DNA of 64,000 nt from positions 347,471-411,470 of the forward strand of contig NZ_DS999311.1 in the NCBI RefSeq assembly GCF_000156715.1, read 5' to 3'. The notes beneath the pieces are model-generated. The model was not told the origin of the DNA. It saw only the letters and a list, made by a program, of their open reading frames with translations, and did not search any database. The translations under genes and the position numbers were made by a program. This document shows, piece by piece, positions 19,158 to 27,804 of this stretch (positions within the stretch are counted from its first letter, which is position 1; each line of letters opens with the position of its first letter). The stretch is from Francisella philomiragia subsp. philomiragia ATCC 25015. Lineage in GTDB: Bacteria > Pseudomonadota > Gammaproteobacteria > Francisellales > Francisellaceae.

Positions 19158-19970
19158 TTACTTTATAAGATTTTCTATTTTAATATTTCCTTGTATCGCC
19201 TCTTCTAAGCAAACTAACTTAAACCTTATTTTAGAACCTGGTATATATTGTGATAATTTATTAATATCTGCTTCTATAACATTTGCAATCCGTGGATATC
19301 CTCCCACCGTTTGTCGATGTCGTAACAATACTATCGGACCACTTGGAGCTAGCTGTATTGTACCATCCGTTACAGGTTGAGAGATCATTTCAATTTTTTG
19401 TGTATCAAGAGAAACTCCATCTAAAGGTAACCCCATCTGACTTGAGTTTGTTGAAATAGTCCAAGTATTCTCAAAAAAAGCACTATCTTTTAAAATATCA
19501 TACTCAGGTCCCTTGATTACTCTTATAAAACTATGACGATAATTTTGGTTTATATAGCCTTCTAATTCTAATGATCTCTGTTTGCCAACCAACTCGATGG
19601 TTTGTGATTGTTTTTTTACGGCAAAAACTATTGTGCGAAAGCCTTTTTTTGAACCTTTAAACTCTAACTTTTGGCCTCTATTAAGCTCAAAGACTTGATT
19701 ATAATTTACGCAGATATTTTCATCGATAAAAGTATCTTGATAGCTAGCCCCACAAAGATAAATCAATATATCATCAACTGCCAGAACCTCAGTGGGATAA
19801 ATCATTTCAATAGCTTGAAAATCTGTAGGTTGGTTAAAGATATTATAAGCAGTCATAAAGCTTAATTGATCTTGAGCGCCTTTAGGAGATACACCTTTGT
19901 CTTGATTGCCATACTCTCGCAATGAAACTGAAAAAAACAATCCTCCTTTAGTCGAAAAGATATTCTCCAT
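19158..19970 (-). CDS. pxpC: 5-oxoprolinase subunit PxpC (KipA / biotin-dependent carboxyltransferase fold)
   Basis: 270 residues of the KipA/PxpC family: SVSLREYGNQDKGVSPKGAQD near the N-terminus (usually GxGxFGVPxSGAMD), the middle QMGLPLDGVSL, and the C-terminal PSGPIVLLRHRQTVGGYPRI signature. Together with PxpA and PxpB it forms the ATP-dependent 5-oxoprolinase that opens 5-oxoproline (pyroglutamate) to glutamate in the cytosol. It is the last gene of the cluster, four bases after pxpA. At 270 residues it is somewhat shorter than most PxpC (about 310). Confidence 0.87.
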   Translation of the reverse strand: MENIFSTKGGLFFSVSLREYGNQDKGVSPKGAQDQLSFMTAYNIFNQPTDFQAIEMIYPTEVLAVDDILIYLCGASYQDTFIDENICVNYNQVFELNRGQKLEFKGSKKGFRTIVFAVKKQSQTIELVGKQRSLELEGYINQNYRHSFIRVIKGPEYDILKDSAFFENTWTISTNSSQMGLPLDGVSLDTQKIEMISQPVTDGTIQLAPSGPIVLLRHRQTVGGYPRIANVIEADINKLSQYIPGSKIRFKLVCLEEAIQGNIKIENLIK

Positions 19971-19974
19971 AATT

Positions 19975-20673
19975 TTAGTCTCTACTCTTACGCAATTGCT
20001 GTGCTAACTCTAAAGCTATCTTACTATCAGAATGTATACATATAGTTTGTGACTCAAACAAAATATTTTGATCATCTATAGTAATAAAGCCTTGTTTAAG
20101 CTGATTATATTGCTTAATTGCCTCTGCCACATCATGAATCTCTGCATTTGGTTGACCTCGTGGTATTAGCATAGGATTATTAATACTATCAAGCATGTAG
20201 CCTCTCTCTGCAAAACTCTCTTTAACAATTTTTATACCATTTTCTTTGGCATACTCAGCAACTATACCAAAAGGGCTAACCACCAACTCTTTGATATCAT
20301 TCTTAAGACACCATTCAACAAAAACTTCTGCTAACTCTTGATTAACATTTAGCTCATTATATAAAGCTCCATGCGGTTTAATAACTTTAATCTCTCCATC
20401 AAAAAGTGCAAACTGCTCATCAAAAGACACACATAGAGTATCATAATCAATGTCTATAACTTTTCTGCCAAAGTTTTCCTTATCAGGATAAGAAATATGT
20501 GCTGTAATTTTGACATTGTGATCTCGACATAGATTCACATAGTAATCAACACTTTCTTTATTACCTGCATGTCCACTACAAGCGATATTTGCAATATCTA
20601 TATATCTAACCAACTTATCATCGATAGGATGAGCAACGCCCCTCTCTCCTAAGTCACAATTTATCAAAAGCAT
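19975..20673 (-). CDS. pxpA: 5-oxoprolinase subunit PxpA (LamB/YcsF family)
   Basis: 232 residues with the YcsF signature: start LLINCDLGERGV, IDIANIACSGHAGN (metal/substrate loop), VKITAHISYPDKENFGRK and VKPHGALYNEL, then SFAERGYMLDSINNPMLIPRGQPNA. The catalytic subunit for 5-oxoproline hydrolysis with PxpBC. The opening normally reads D-L-N-E; here it is CDLGE, with the acidic residue kept. Start ATG overlaps the pxpB stop (TAATG), so translation is coupled. Confidence 0.92.
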   Translation of the reverse strand: MLLINCDLGERGVAHPIDDKLVRYIDIANIACSGHAGNKESVDYYVNLCRDHNVKITAHISYPDKENFGRKVIDIDYDTLCVSFDEQFALFDGEIKVIKPHGALYNELNVNQELAEVFVEWCLKNDIKELVVSPFGIVAEYAKENGIKIVKESFAERGYMLDSINNPMLIPRGQPNAEIHDVAEAIKQYNQLKQGFITIDDQNILFESQTICIHSDSKIALELAQQLRKSRD

Positions 20674-21290
20674 TACTTCTCCCTAAAAATTATCTTATCA
20701 CCAGCACTGAAGTTAGAGAAATCTCTAAAATCAGATACTCCTATAATATTCCAACCACTCGGCGACTGCTCAGGAAAAATTGTTGTTTGAGAGCCCCCAA
20801 TTGCAACAGACCCTGCAGCTATTCGATTTCGTGGAGTCGCTAAACGAGGCACACTTAAACTTTTATCAAGACCAAGTAAATATGGGAAATATGGTTTAAA
20901 GCCTAACATCGCAATATAATATTCAACTTGAGTATGTCTTTTGACAATCTCAGCAATATCTAGCCCTAAAACTTGCGATACTTTAGCTAAGTCTTCACCA
21001 TTATAATCTACGTCTATGTAATGAGTTTTTGAATCTATAACTTGATTAAAATCTATAGATTCAATTCTAGCCAAAACAGCATTTTGTAAATAATCAACAT
21101 CCATATAATCAAAATGAAAAGCTATTGAATTATAAGTCGGAACAACATCATGGATTTTATATTTATGACAAAAAGCTTTATCTTTAATAAAAGACTTATA
21201 GATATTTAAAATTTTGAGATTATCATCTAAAGATAATTTATTACTGACATTGTAAATAAAGCAGTTTTCACTCAAAAAATAATAACTCAT
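20673..21290 (-). CDS. pxpB: 5-oxoprolinase subunit PxpB (KipI family)
   Basis: 205 residues from ATG at 21290 (AAGG upstream; a TTG two codons earlier is the alternative). C-terminal features of KipI/PxpB are clear: VEYYIAMLGFKPYFPYLLGL, LSVPRLATPRNRIAAGSVAIGGSQTTIFPEQSPSGWNIIG. It is a cyclophilin-like fold that carries the ATP-dependent kinase function with PxpC. It leads the pxpBAC order and follows the MHS transporter gene by about 30 bases on the same strand. Confidence 0.92.
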   Translation of the reverse strand: MSYYFLSENCFIYNVSNKLSLDDNLKILNIYKSFIKDKAFCHKYKIHDVVPTYNSIAFHFDYMDVDYLQNAVLARIESIDFNQVIDSKTHYIDVDYNGEDLAKVSQVLGLDIAEIVKRHTQVEYYIAMLGFKPYFPYLLGLDKSLSVPRLATPRNRIAAGSVAIGGSQTTIFPEQSPSGWNIIGVSDFRDFSNFSAGDKIIFREK

Positions 21291-21321
21291 TAGCAACTAC
21301 CTTAAAGAAACTCTTTGAGTA

Positions 21322-22548
21322 CTAGTTATTTATTATAGACTTTTTAAGATTTTCTGGCTCAAATTTATATAGCGTTATCAAACCAACAATCGCGCTTATA
21401 CAAATCATGCCCACCGCCATATAATCAGATATAGAGTAAGCTAAGAAGAAACATAAGAATGGCAATAAACCACCAAACACTCCAAAACCAATATTATAAG
21501 CTAAAGCAAATCCAGTGTAACGAATCTCTCTAGGCAAGCACTCTGTAAACAACACCATGATATTACCATAGAATATTCCAAATATTGCTCCCATAGTCAC
21601 AAAGAAGACTATCAATAAGTCACTATTAGCCTTATATAGCGCATACATTGGTAATGACAATATAAGCATCAAAACAAGACCAAATGCAGTAATCGTTTTT
21701 ATTTTAAAATACTTAGTAAGTCTAGCAGCAATATTACATGTAATAATAAACATGATAATACTAATAGTTGTCAATACTGCGACATTAACATCTGCATGAC
21801 CTAATATTTTCTTAATAATATTCGGTAGGATTGTAATCTGGAAGTAAGCAACAACTGCACCAGGAAAGCATAATAAAATCATATATATTAAACTTTTATA
21901 ATTTTTGAGTATTACTTTTGTTAAACTCACATTTGATTTTTCAGGTTCTTTTTCATCACCACTATGCTTGATAAAGAATGATAGTACAACAAGTATAATC
22001 GCTATCCCAAAAAGTATTCTCCAGCCACCATTTGCCATAGTCTCATCTGGAATTAGGTACCTAATAACTTGAAAAGTTACAATCGCCAACAATATCCCAC
22101 CAAAAGCACTAGTGATAACATTTACACCAGCTTTAGCCTTACCGAATAATGTTGATTCTGCCTCTACAAGAATAACAACTGAACCACTATACTGTCCACC
22201 TATCGCTATACCTTGCAAAATTCTAAAAGCTACTAATAATAAAGGCGCCAAAATACCTATAGTTGCATACGATGGTAATAATGCCATCCCAACAGTAGGT
22301 ACTCCCATAAAAAATGCCGCTAATGCCAAAGCAGTTGAGCGACTTTTTTTGTCCCCGATATAACCAAATATTATTCCACCAAGAGGTCTCGCTAAAAATC
22401 CTGCAGCAAATGCCCCGAAGGCAGCTAAGAACTTTATAAAATGATCACCAGGGAAAAATGCTGCACCAATATATGCCGCACAGAATGAATATACAGTAAA
22501 CTCATACCACTCTGCTGAGCTTGCTAAAAGCACTAATAATTTTTTCAT
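21322..22548 (-). CDS. MFS transporter, metabolite:H+ symporter (MHS) type
   Basis: 408 residues from the ATG at 22548 (KKLLVLLASSAEWYEFTVYS); reading from 22599 adds 17 residues with no support. Twelve membrane segments, motif A as FGYIGDKKSRSTAL and the upstream ARPLGGIIFG, which is characteristic of the MHS branch (ProP, ShiA, KgtP). MHS proteins import proline, betaine, 2-oxoglutarate and similar acids. Sitting directly upstream of pxpBAC on one strand, it probably imports 5-oxoproline or a related amino acid; this is inference from context. Confidence 0.85.
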   Translation of the reverse strand: MKKLLVLLASSAEWYEFTVYSFCAAYIGAAFFPGDHFIKFLAAFGAFAAGFLARPLGGIIFGYIGDKKSRSTALALAAFFMGVPTVGMALLPSYATIGILAPLLLVAFRILQGIAIGGQYSGSVVILVEAESTLFGKAKAGVNVITSAFGGILLAIVTFQVIRYLIPDETMANGGWRILFGIAIILVVLSFFIKHSGDEKEPEKSNVSLTKVILKNYKSLIYMILLCFPGAVVAYFQITILPNIIKKILGHADVNVAVLTTISIIMFIITCNIAARLTKYFKIKTITAFGLVLMLILSLPMYALYKANSDLLIVFFVTMGAIFGIFYGNIMVLFTECLPREIRYTGFALAYNIGFGVFGGLLPFLCFFLAYSISDYMAVGMICISAIVGLITLYKFEPENLKKSIINN

Positions 22549-22675
22549 AAAAATAATATTATTTTTTACATGATTCTTTAATTTAAGTATATTTTTCAAA
22601 AAAAATACACTTTTTTGAGTCTTTTTATGAATTTTTTTAGAATTTAACTGTAACGAAAAAAAGAGAAAATAGTGA

Positions 22676-23512
22676 TTATTTAAGTCTAACGACTAAAACA
22701 TCAACATTAGCTTCATGCAAGATGCTATTTGCTGTAGAGCCTAAGAAAAATCTACCAATAGCACTTCTTCTATGACTTCCTACAACGATCAAATCACTCT
22801 TATTCTCAGCTGCTTTTTCTAATAAACTATTAGCGATACCACCAATCATTACTGATTTCTCTCCAGAGATACCATTTTTCTCAGCAAACTTATCTATTGC
22901 GTGCTCAACTTTCTCAGTTTCATATGTCATCAGTGAAATACTGTCATTAGGTATAACAAAAGCAGTGTCAATTTTTGAACCATAAAGTTTTGCTATATCT
23001 TTTGCTTTCTCAACCACTATACATGAGTCATTTTCAAGATCAGTAGGTACAAGCAATCTTTGATAGTTATGCGCTTTACTTACTTCTTTTTCATTCTCAC
23101 TAACTCTCACAGTTAACACGTCACATTTTGCTTTATGTAGAACAGCATTCGCCACTGAACCTAGAAGTAAATTTATACCATGAGTTGCATGAGAACCTAA
23201 AACGATCACATCACAGTTACTCTCTTCAGCATAATCAACGATTTCAACAGCCGGATTACCAACAAGTACTTCGTGTTCAACCTTGATACCTGAAATCTTA
23301 GCTACAAGCTTATCTAAAGCTTCTTTTGCTTCTTGCTCTATAGAGTGTTGGAAATCAACTATAGATGGTGCAAATGGAGCTACACAATCAATAACTGTAA
23401 CAACCTTTAAAACTTCTGTATTATTCTTTTTAGCGAAATCTACTGCAGAGTTAATAACGATGTCTGCATTTTCATAAACATTCACAGCTAATAAAACTTT
23501 TTTGTATGCCAT
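22676..23512 (-). CDS. Tandem universal stress protein (UspA family)
   Basis: 278 residues from ATG at 23512 (GGAG seven bases upstream); the ORF could start ten codons earlier but without support. Two Usp domains are fused: residues about 1-135 end with GSHATHGINLLLGSVANAVL, and about 145-278 end with GSHRRSAIGRFFLGSTANSIL. Both keep the G-x2-G-x9-G-S/T ATP-binding pattern, so both halves may bind nucleotide. The role is survival under stress or starvation; it is a single-gene unit with a 163-base gap to the MHS gene's start. Confidence 0.92.
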   Translation of the reverse strand: MAYKKVLLAVNVYENADIVINSAVDFAKKNNTEVLKVVTVIDCVAPFAPSIVDFQHSIEQEAKEALDKLVAKISGIKVEHEVLVGNPAVEIVDYAEESNCDVIVLGSHATHGINLLLGSVANAVLHKAKCDVLTVRVSENEKEVSKAHNYQRLLVPTDLENDSCIVVEKAKDIAKLYGSKIDTAFVIPNDSISLMTYETEKVEHAIDKFAEKNGISGEKSVMIGGIANSLLEKAAENKSDLIVVGSHRRSAIGRFFLGSTANSILHEANVDVLVVRLK

Positions 23513-23586
23513 TAGGATTCTCCAAATTTGTTCTTCCTTCAATTTCCATTATAACAAACAAAAATAAAAAATCATTTAATTACGCA

Positions 23587-26325
23587 TCAAATCTTGGTTT
23601 TATAAACAGCTTTAAAATAATGCCAAATCTCATTTGTTAGAGGCTTCTCTAACTCAAAGATATACTCAACAAACTTTTTTTCAGCAATTATTTCTTTAGC
23701 AACTATACACTTAGCAACTATACCAAGATAAATATAACTATTATCTTTATTTACTCGTGCAAAAACATAGCTTTTATATTGATTTTGACTAAGTGCCTTT
23801 TCTAAACGATCACCAAGAGTCTTACCTTTTTTTGAGTAATACGAAAAAGTCTGTTTTGAGAGAAACTTATTATCATATATATCAAATTTTTTATTCTCAT
23901 CAAATGTCATAAACAGTAGTACTTTATCTTCAAAAGATCTATATCCAGCAAGATTAACTCCTCCATTGGCATAATCTTGATTAAGTAGATGGGCAATTTC
24001 TTTTTTAGAGTATTTTGCATATAACGATAATCCATGAGACTTATTGAGACTATATTTTTCAAAAAAAACTTTTTTATTATAGTCTATTAAATCTTTAACT
24101 TGCTCATACAAGAATCCACTTTCATCAATAACATCTGATATCAGTAGCCTAATCTCTTGTCCATCTACAGATATTAGGGGCTCATAATCTGCTCTACCGG
24201 CATTTACTGTAAATATTTTCAGAGACAAATGCTCTAGTGCATTTGCAAAACTTATAATATCAAAATCATCTAAACTATCACGTAACACTGCTTCTAAATA
24301 AGCTTTATTAATAGTTTTGGATTTCAAAAGCTCTTCTAAAATTAAAATCTCATAAAGCCTTTTTGCTGGAGTAAACTCTTTAGAAATAAATTTCACAATA
24401 TTGTATTGTCGTTGATTTAAAATCAATACATCTTCTTTAAAAGCTTGCAAAATATCATAGTAAGTATCTTTAGTCGATAAAATAACCTCTGGTGAGATAA
24501 AGTTATATTCCTGAAAGTCTACTAATCTAGGAATTCTACCTAGTTCTTTCTTTAACTGAACATAATCTTTTTTTATATTTTTTAGTTGCGAGAAGTTTGT
24601 CCTTTGAATATTTTTATAGATTATTTCCTTAGCAATATTACTAAAAGTAATTGTGCTTTCACCAGCTAAATAGTTATTTGGTGAGACTACAAACTTTTTA
24701 AGCTCGTCCTTGTCATAACTATTATCTCCACTTAATGCCACAGGAATGAGAAAATTGTTGTTATAATTTGCGATAAAGTCCAAAATCACAACAAAGTCTT
24801 TAGACTTATACTTACGCAGTCCACGCCCTAATTGCTGTATATAGACTATAGCGCTTTGAGTAGGCCTTAGAAGGATAACCTGATTAACACATGGAATATC
24901 AATACCCTCATTAAAAATATCTACTGTAACAATAATTTCAAGTAATCCACTCTCAAGTTCACCAATAGTTTCTTGTCTTACACGTTCTGAGTCTTGACTT
25001 GATAAAGCTTTAGCTTTGACACCTCTTTGACTGAGCTTAGTCGCAAGTTGTACTGCCTCATCAATATTACTAACAAACATTAAAGCTGATCGCAATTTGC
25101 CACTATAACCATAGAAATTAGCTTTATCAATGATATGCTCAACTCGTTGGTCACTAATTAATTTAGAAAAATTCTTCGCAAAAACCTGCTCTGATTCTAA
25201 ATAAAAATCCTCTATAGCAAAATAGTGAAATGGACAAAGAAAATTATATTCTAACGCCTGATGAAGCCTAATTTCATAAGCAATGTTATAATCAAAAAGC
25301 TTAAAGATATCAGCATTATCACTCCGCTCTGGAGTAGCAGTCATCCCAAGTAAAAATTTTGGCTTAAAGTGTGATAAAACTTTTTTATAACTTTGTGCTT
25401 CTGCATGATGAACTTCATCAACTATAATATAGTCAAACTCATTCGTCTCAAAGCTTGCTAATGTTTGAGGGTTTTTTAGCGTTTGCACCGTAGCAAATAG
25501 ATAATCTGCAGGATCTTTAATTTCTCCTGTATACAGACCAAGTGTCTTATCCCTTATTACTTTTTCAAAAGTCTCTTTTGCCTTTATTGCAATATTTGTA
25601 CGATGCACTATAAACAAACACCTTTTCGGCTTTACTTTTGCCACATCAAAAGCACTTAAAAAAGTTTTTCCAGTCCCAGTGGCACTAATTATTAATGATT
25701 TATTTTTGCCTTGCTGTCTTAATCGATCCAGATTCTCAAGTGCATCTTGTTGAACCTTATTAGGAGATATTTTAGTCTCTATAAACGTATATGTAAGAAT
25801 ACTACTACTTATTTGTTGATATATTTGGCTATATTGCTGAATGATATCTCTAGCATATTCTGCTTTAGCAAAAAGATAATCAAACTCTGCTAAAATTTGC
25901 TCCGTTATTGGGTCATTATTAGAAGTTTCAAAAAGCAGATTCCATTCATTATTTACTGTAAGTGCTGACTGAGTAAGGTTTGAGCTACCAAGAATTATTC
26001 GCCAACTATCCTTATTACGAAAAAAGAAACCTTTGGCATGGAAGTTATCATCACTAAGAACTTTTAGCTCGATGTTATCAAACTCCATGAGCTTCTCAAG
26101 AGCTTTAGGTTCTGTAAAATTTAGATAACATCCTGTTAAGATTTTGCCCTTTACACCTTGAACGTTTAATTGACGCAAAGTCTCTAAAATACAGATAACT
26201 CCACCTAAAGTCACAAAAGCAACACTTATAACAAACTCTTCACAATCTTCAAGTTGATTAATAATTTCAGTAAGTATCTTAGAACTTTTAGAGTTTGTAA
26301 GAAATCGCTTTGTATCGTGAGGCAT
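23587..26325 (-). CDS. PLD-nuclease / SF2 helicase / DUF3427 protein
   Basis: 912 residues in three parts. First, a phospholipase-D-like domain with one HxK motif (His96-Ala-Lys98) and GSSNLTQSA (about 113-121). Second, an SF2 helicase core: Walker A ATGTGKT (215-221), DEVHH (303-307), TATPERSD, and QQLGRGLRKYKSKD (motif VI). Third, a C-terminal DUF3427-type region with AGYRSFEDKVLLFMTFDE. This fusion of nuclease and helicase suggests DNA processing and has relatives near defence genes, but no methyltransferase or other restriction gene is adjacent. A secreted RCC1 gene lies only 6 bases upstream on the same strand. Confidence 0.85.
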   Translation of the reverse strand: MPHDTKRFLTNSKSSKILTEIINQLEDCEEFVISVAFVTLGGVICILETLRQLNVQGVKGKILTGCYLNFTEPKALEKLMEFDNIELKVLSDDNFHAKGFFFRNKDSWRIILGSSNLTQSALTVNNEWNLLFETSNNDPITEQILAEFDYLFAKAEYARDIIQQYSQIYQQISSSILTYTFIETKISPNKVQQDALENLDRLRQQGKNKSLIISATGTGKTFLSAFDVAKVKPKRCLFIVHRTNIAIKAKETFEKVIRDKTLGLYTGEIKDPADYLFATVQTLKNPQTLASFETNEFDYIIVDEVHHAEAQSYKKVLSHFKPKFLLGMTATPERSDNADIFKLFDYNIAYEIRLHQALEYNFLCPFHYFAIEDFYLESEQVFAKNFSKLISDQRVEHIIDKANFYGYSGKLRSALMFVSNIDEAVQLATKLSQRGVKAKALSSQDSERVRQETIGELESGLLEIIVTVDIFNEGIDIPCVNQVILLRPTQSAIVYIQQLGRGLRKYKSKDFVVILDFIANYNNNFLIPVALSGDNSYDKDELKKFVVSPNNYLAGESTITFSNIAKEIIYKNIQRTNFSQLKNIKKDYVQLKKELGRIPRLVDFQEYNFISPEVILSTKDTYYDILQAFKEDVLILNQRQYNIVKFISKEFTPAKRLYEILILEELLKSKTINKAYLEAVLRDSLDDFDIISFANALEHLSLKIFTVNAGRADYEPLISVDGQEIRLLISDVIDESGFLYEQVKDLIDYNKKVFFEKYSLNKSHGLSLYAKYSKKEIAHLLNQDYANGGVNLAGYRSFEDKVLLFMTFDENKKFDIYDNKFLSKQTFSYYSKKGKTLGDRLEKALSQNQYKSYVFARVNKDNSYIYLGIVAKCIVAKEIIAEKKFVEYIFELEKPLTNEIWHYFKAVYKTKI

Positions 26326-26331
26326 TTGTGG

Positions 26332-27093
26332 CTACATTTTTACAGGTACAGTTGAATCGAGATTTTTTTGACCATTTTGACTTTTACCCCAACAATATAG
26401 ATCATTTGTATCTTTCTCAATACCACAAGTATAAGTGGTTGCCATGCTTAATCTACTGAACTCGATATCCGTCTGAACCTTCTGAGGCTTATCAAAAAGA
26501 CCCTTTTCGCCATTACCAACCTCACCATTAGTACCATCACCCCAACAATATGCATGACCTTCTTCATCTAAAGCGCACGCATAATGAGCTTTTGTATATA
26601 CTTTCTTGAAGTTAATACTATTATCTATATTTACTCTTAAAGGCTTTTTGACTTTTTTTGCATTAGTATCACTACCTAATTGCCCTCTTTTATTACTACC
26701 CCAGCAATAGACATCTTTTTTATCATCAAGAGCGCAATTAAAATCATCTCCCTTACTTACATCTTTAACATCTTTTAGCTTCTTGTAGTGTCGCGATATC
26801 TTTTTTGCTGCATCTTTGTCGGTATGTTTAGAGCTAGTATTGATACTATAATTTCCACATTTTAACTCCCCATCACCATCAAATCTGCAGTTGTAGCTAT
26901 TTGAGTTATCTTTAGAAAATTTATTATTATACTTCTGTATTTTCCCATCATCTCTATAACTATTATTTTCATATGCAAAACTCCCCCCTGTCGAGTGATC
27001 ATACTCTCCAAAAAAAGATTGTGTAAATGTAGTATTAGCAAAAGCTATACATAGAAATGACATCAAGACTGTCGAAATAACAATTCTCTTCAT
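26332..27093 (-). CDS. Secreted RCC1-repeat protein
   Basis: 253 residues with a signal peptide (KRIVISTVLMSFLCIAFA). After a low-complexity segment rich in Asn, Ser, Lys and Asp (about 25-95), three RCC1/BNR-type repeats follow, each with a CALD..YCWG unit: CALDDKKDVYCWGSNKRGQL, CALDEEGHAYCWGDGTNGEV and CGIEKDTNDLYCWGKSQNGQ. The paired cysteines in each repeat suggest disulfides in an exported beta-propeller blade set; a full propeller normally needs about seven, so it may oligomerise. Binding partner unknown. It is 6 bases before the helicase gene start. Confidence 0.78.
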   Translation of the reverse strand: MKRIVISTVLMSFLCIAFANTTFTQSFFGEYDHSTGGSFAYENNSYRDDGKIQKYNNKFSKDNSNSYNCRFDGDGELKCGNYSINTSSKHTDKDAAKKISRHYKKLKDVKDVSKGDDFNCALDDKKDVYCWGSNKRGQLGSDTNAKKVKKPLRVNIDNSINFKKVYTKAHYACALDEEGHAYCWGDGTNGEVGNGEKGLFDKPQKVQTDIEFSRLSMATTYTCGIEKDTNDLYCWGKSQNGQKNLDSTVPVKM

Positions 27094-27157
27094 AAATAAA
27101 TTTTAATTTAAAGCTACTAATATAATATTAAGTAATAATCAAATAAAATACTAGTGA

Positions 27158-27727
27158 TTACGCTTTAGGTGGAAATGTTTTTTGCTCGCAATAGCGAAGA
27201 AAACCAAAGAACCTCTCTTCTTTTGTATAATTATCTCTATCAACATAAGGCATTGTTATCAATATCGGATAACAGCCTGCTATCAAGCAAGCAAGACATC
27301 CTGTTAGCAACCTATCATCAACGAGTGCTAACTCACTAGGCTGGCAACCAAGCAGATCAATTATTTTTTCTAGACCATCTGGGTATGGTTTTTTTGCAAC
27401 ACCTGATATAAACCTTATCTGTGGAAAATATTTTTTAAAGTATTCTAGTCGCTCTTGAGTAGGTTTATTAGAAAGAATGAAAACTCTATCTTCTGAAAAA
27501 TTAGTAACAAATTTTGTAAGCCAACCCATAACTTCAGAATGCATTTCAGGCTTACCATGACTTGCCAAAACCCCATCAAAATCTAGAGCAAGATATTTAA
27601 CCTGATTCTTAGTCAGCATCTCCGGAGTTAAATTTATTATAGTCTCTAAATGATTAGTATCAGATAATCTTAGAGCTTTTCGAAACTTAAACATCTGCCT
27701 TAGAGTATAAAACGCGCGCTGTAGCAT
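27158..27727 (-). CDS. YqeG-family HAD-IIIA phosphatase
   Basis: 189 residues. The HAD catalytic motif is LALDFDGVLASHGKPE (Asp nucleophile and Asp+2), motif II is FILSNKPT, Lys lies in SGVAKKPYPDG, and the acidic motif IV is LALVDDRLLTG, all in YqeG order. YqeG-like proteins include phosphatidylglycerophosphate phosphatases in other lineages, but the substrate here is not established. The first 25 residues are basic and may associate with the membrane. It is 64 bases upstream of the RCC1 gene on the same strand. Confidence 0.82.
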   Translation of the reverse strand: MLQRAFYTLRQMFKFRKALRLSDTNHLETIINLTPEMLTKNQVKYLALDFDGVLASHGKPEMHSEVMGWLTKFVTNFSEDRVFILSNKPTQERLEYFKKYFPQIRFISGVAKKPYPDGLEKIIDLLGCQPSELALVDDRLLTGCLACLIAGCYPILITMPYVDRDNYTKEERFFGFLRYCEQKTFPPKA

Positions 27728-27804
27728 AATATTTTATTTTTATAGTTTTATATTTATAGTATAGCAACAAAACAATCTATTAGCACAAATGTGTTTTTGA
27801 GTTT

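Noticed and set aside
23587-26325. Type I or III restriction subunit
   Set aside because: The helicase motifs are shared, but there is no modification or specificity gene nearby and the N-terminal domain is PLD-like.
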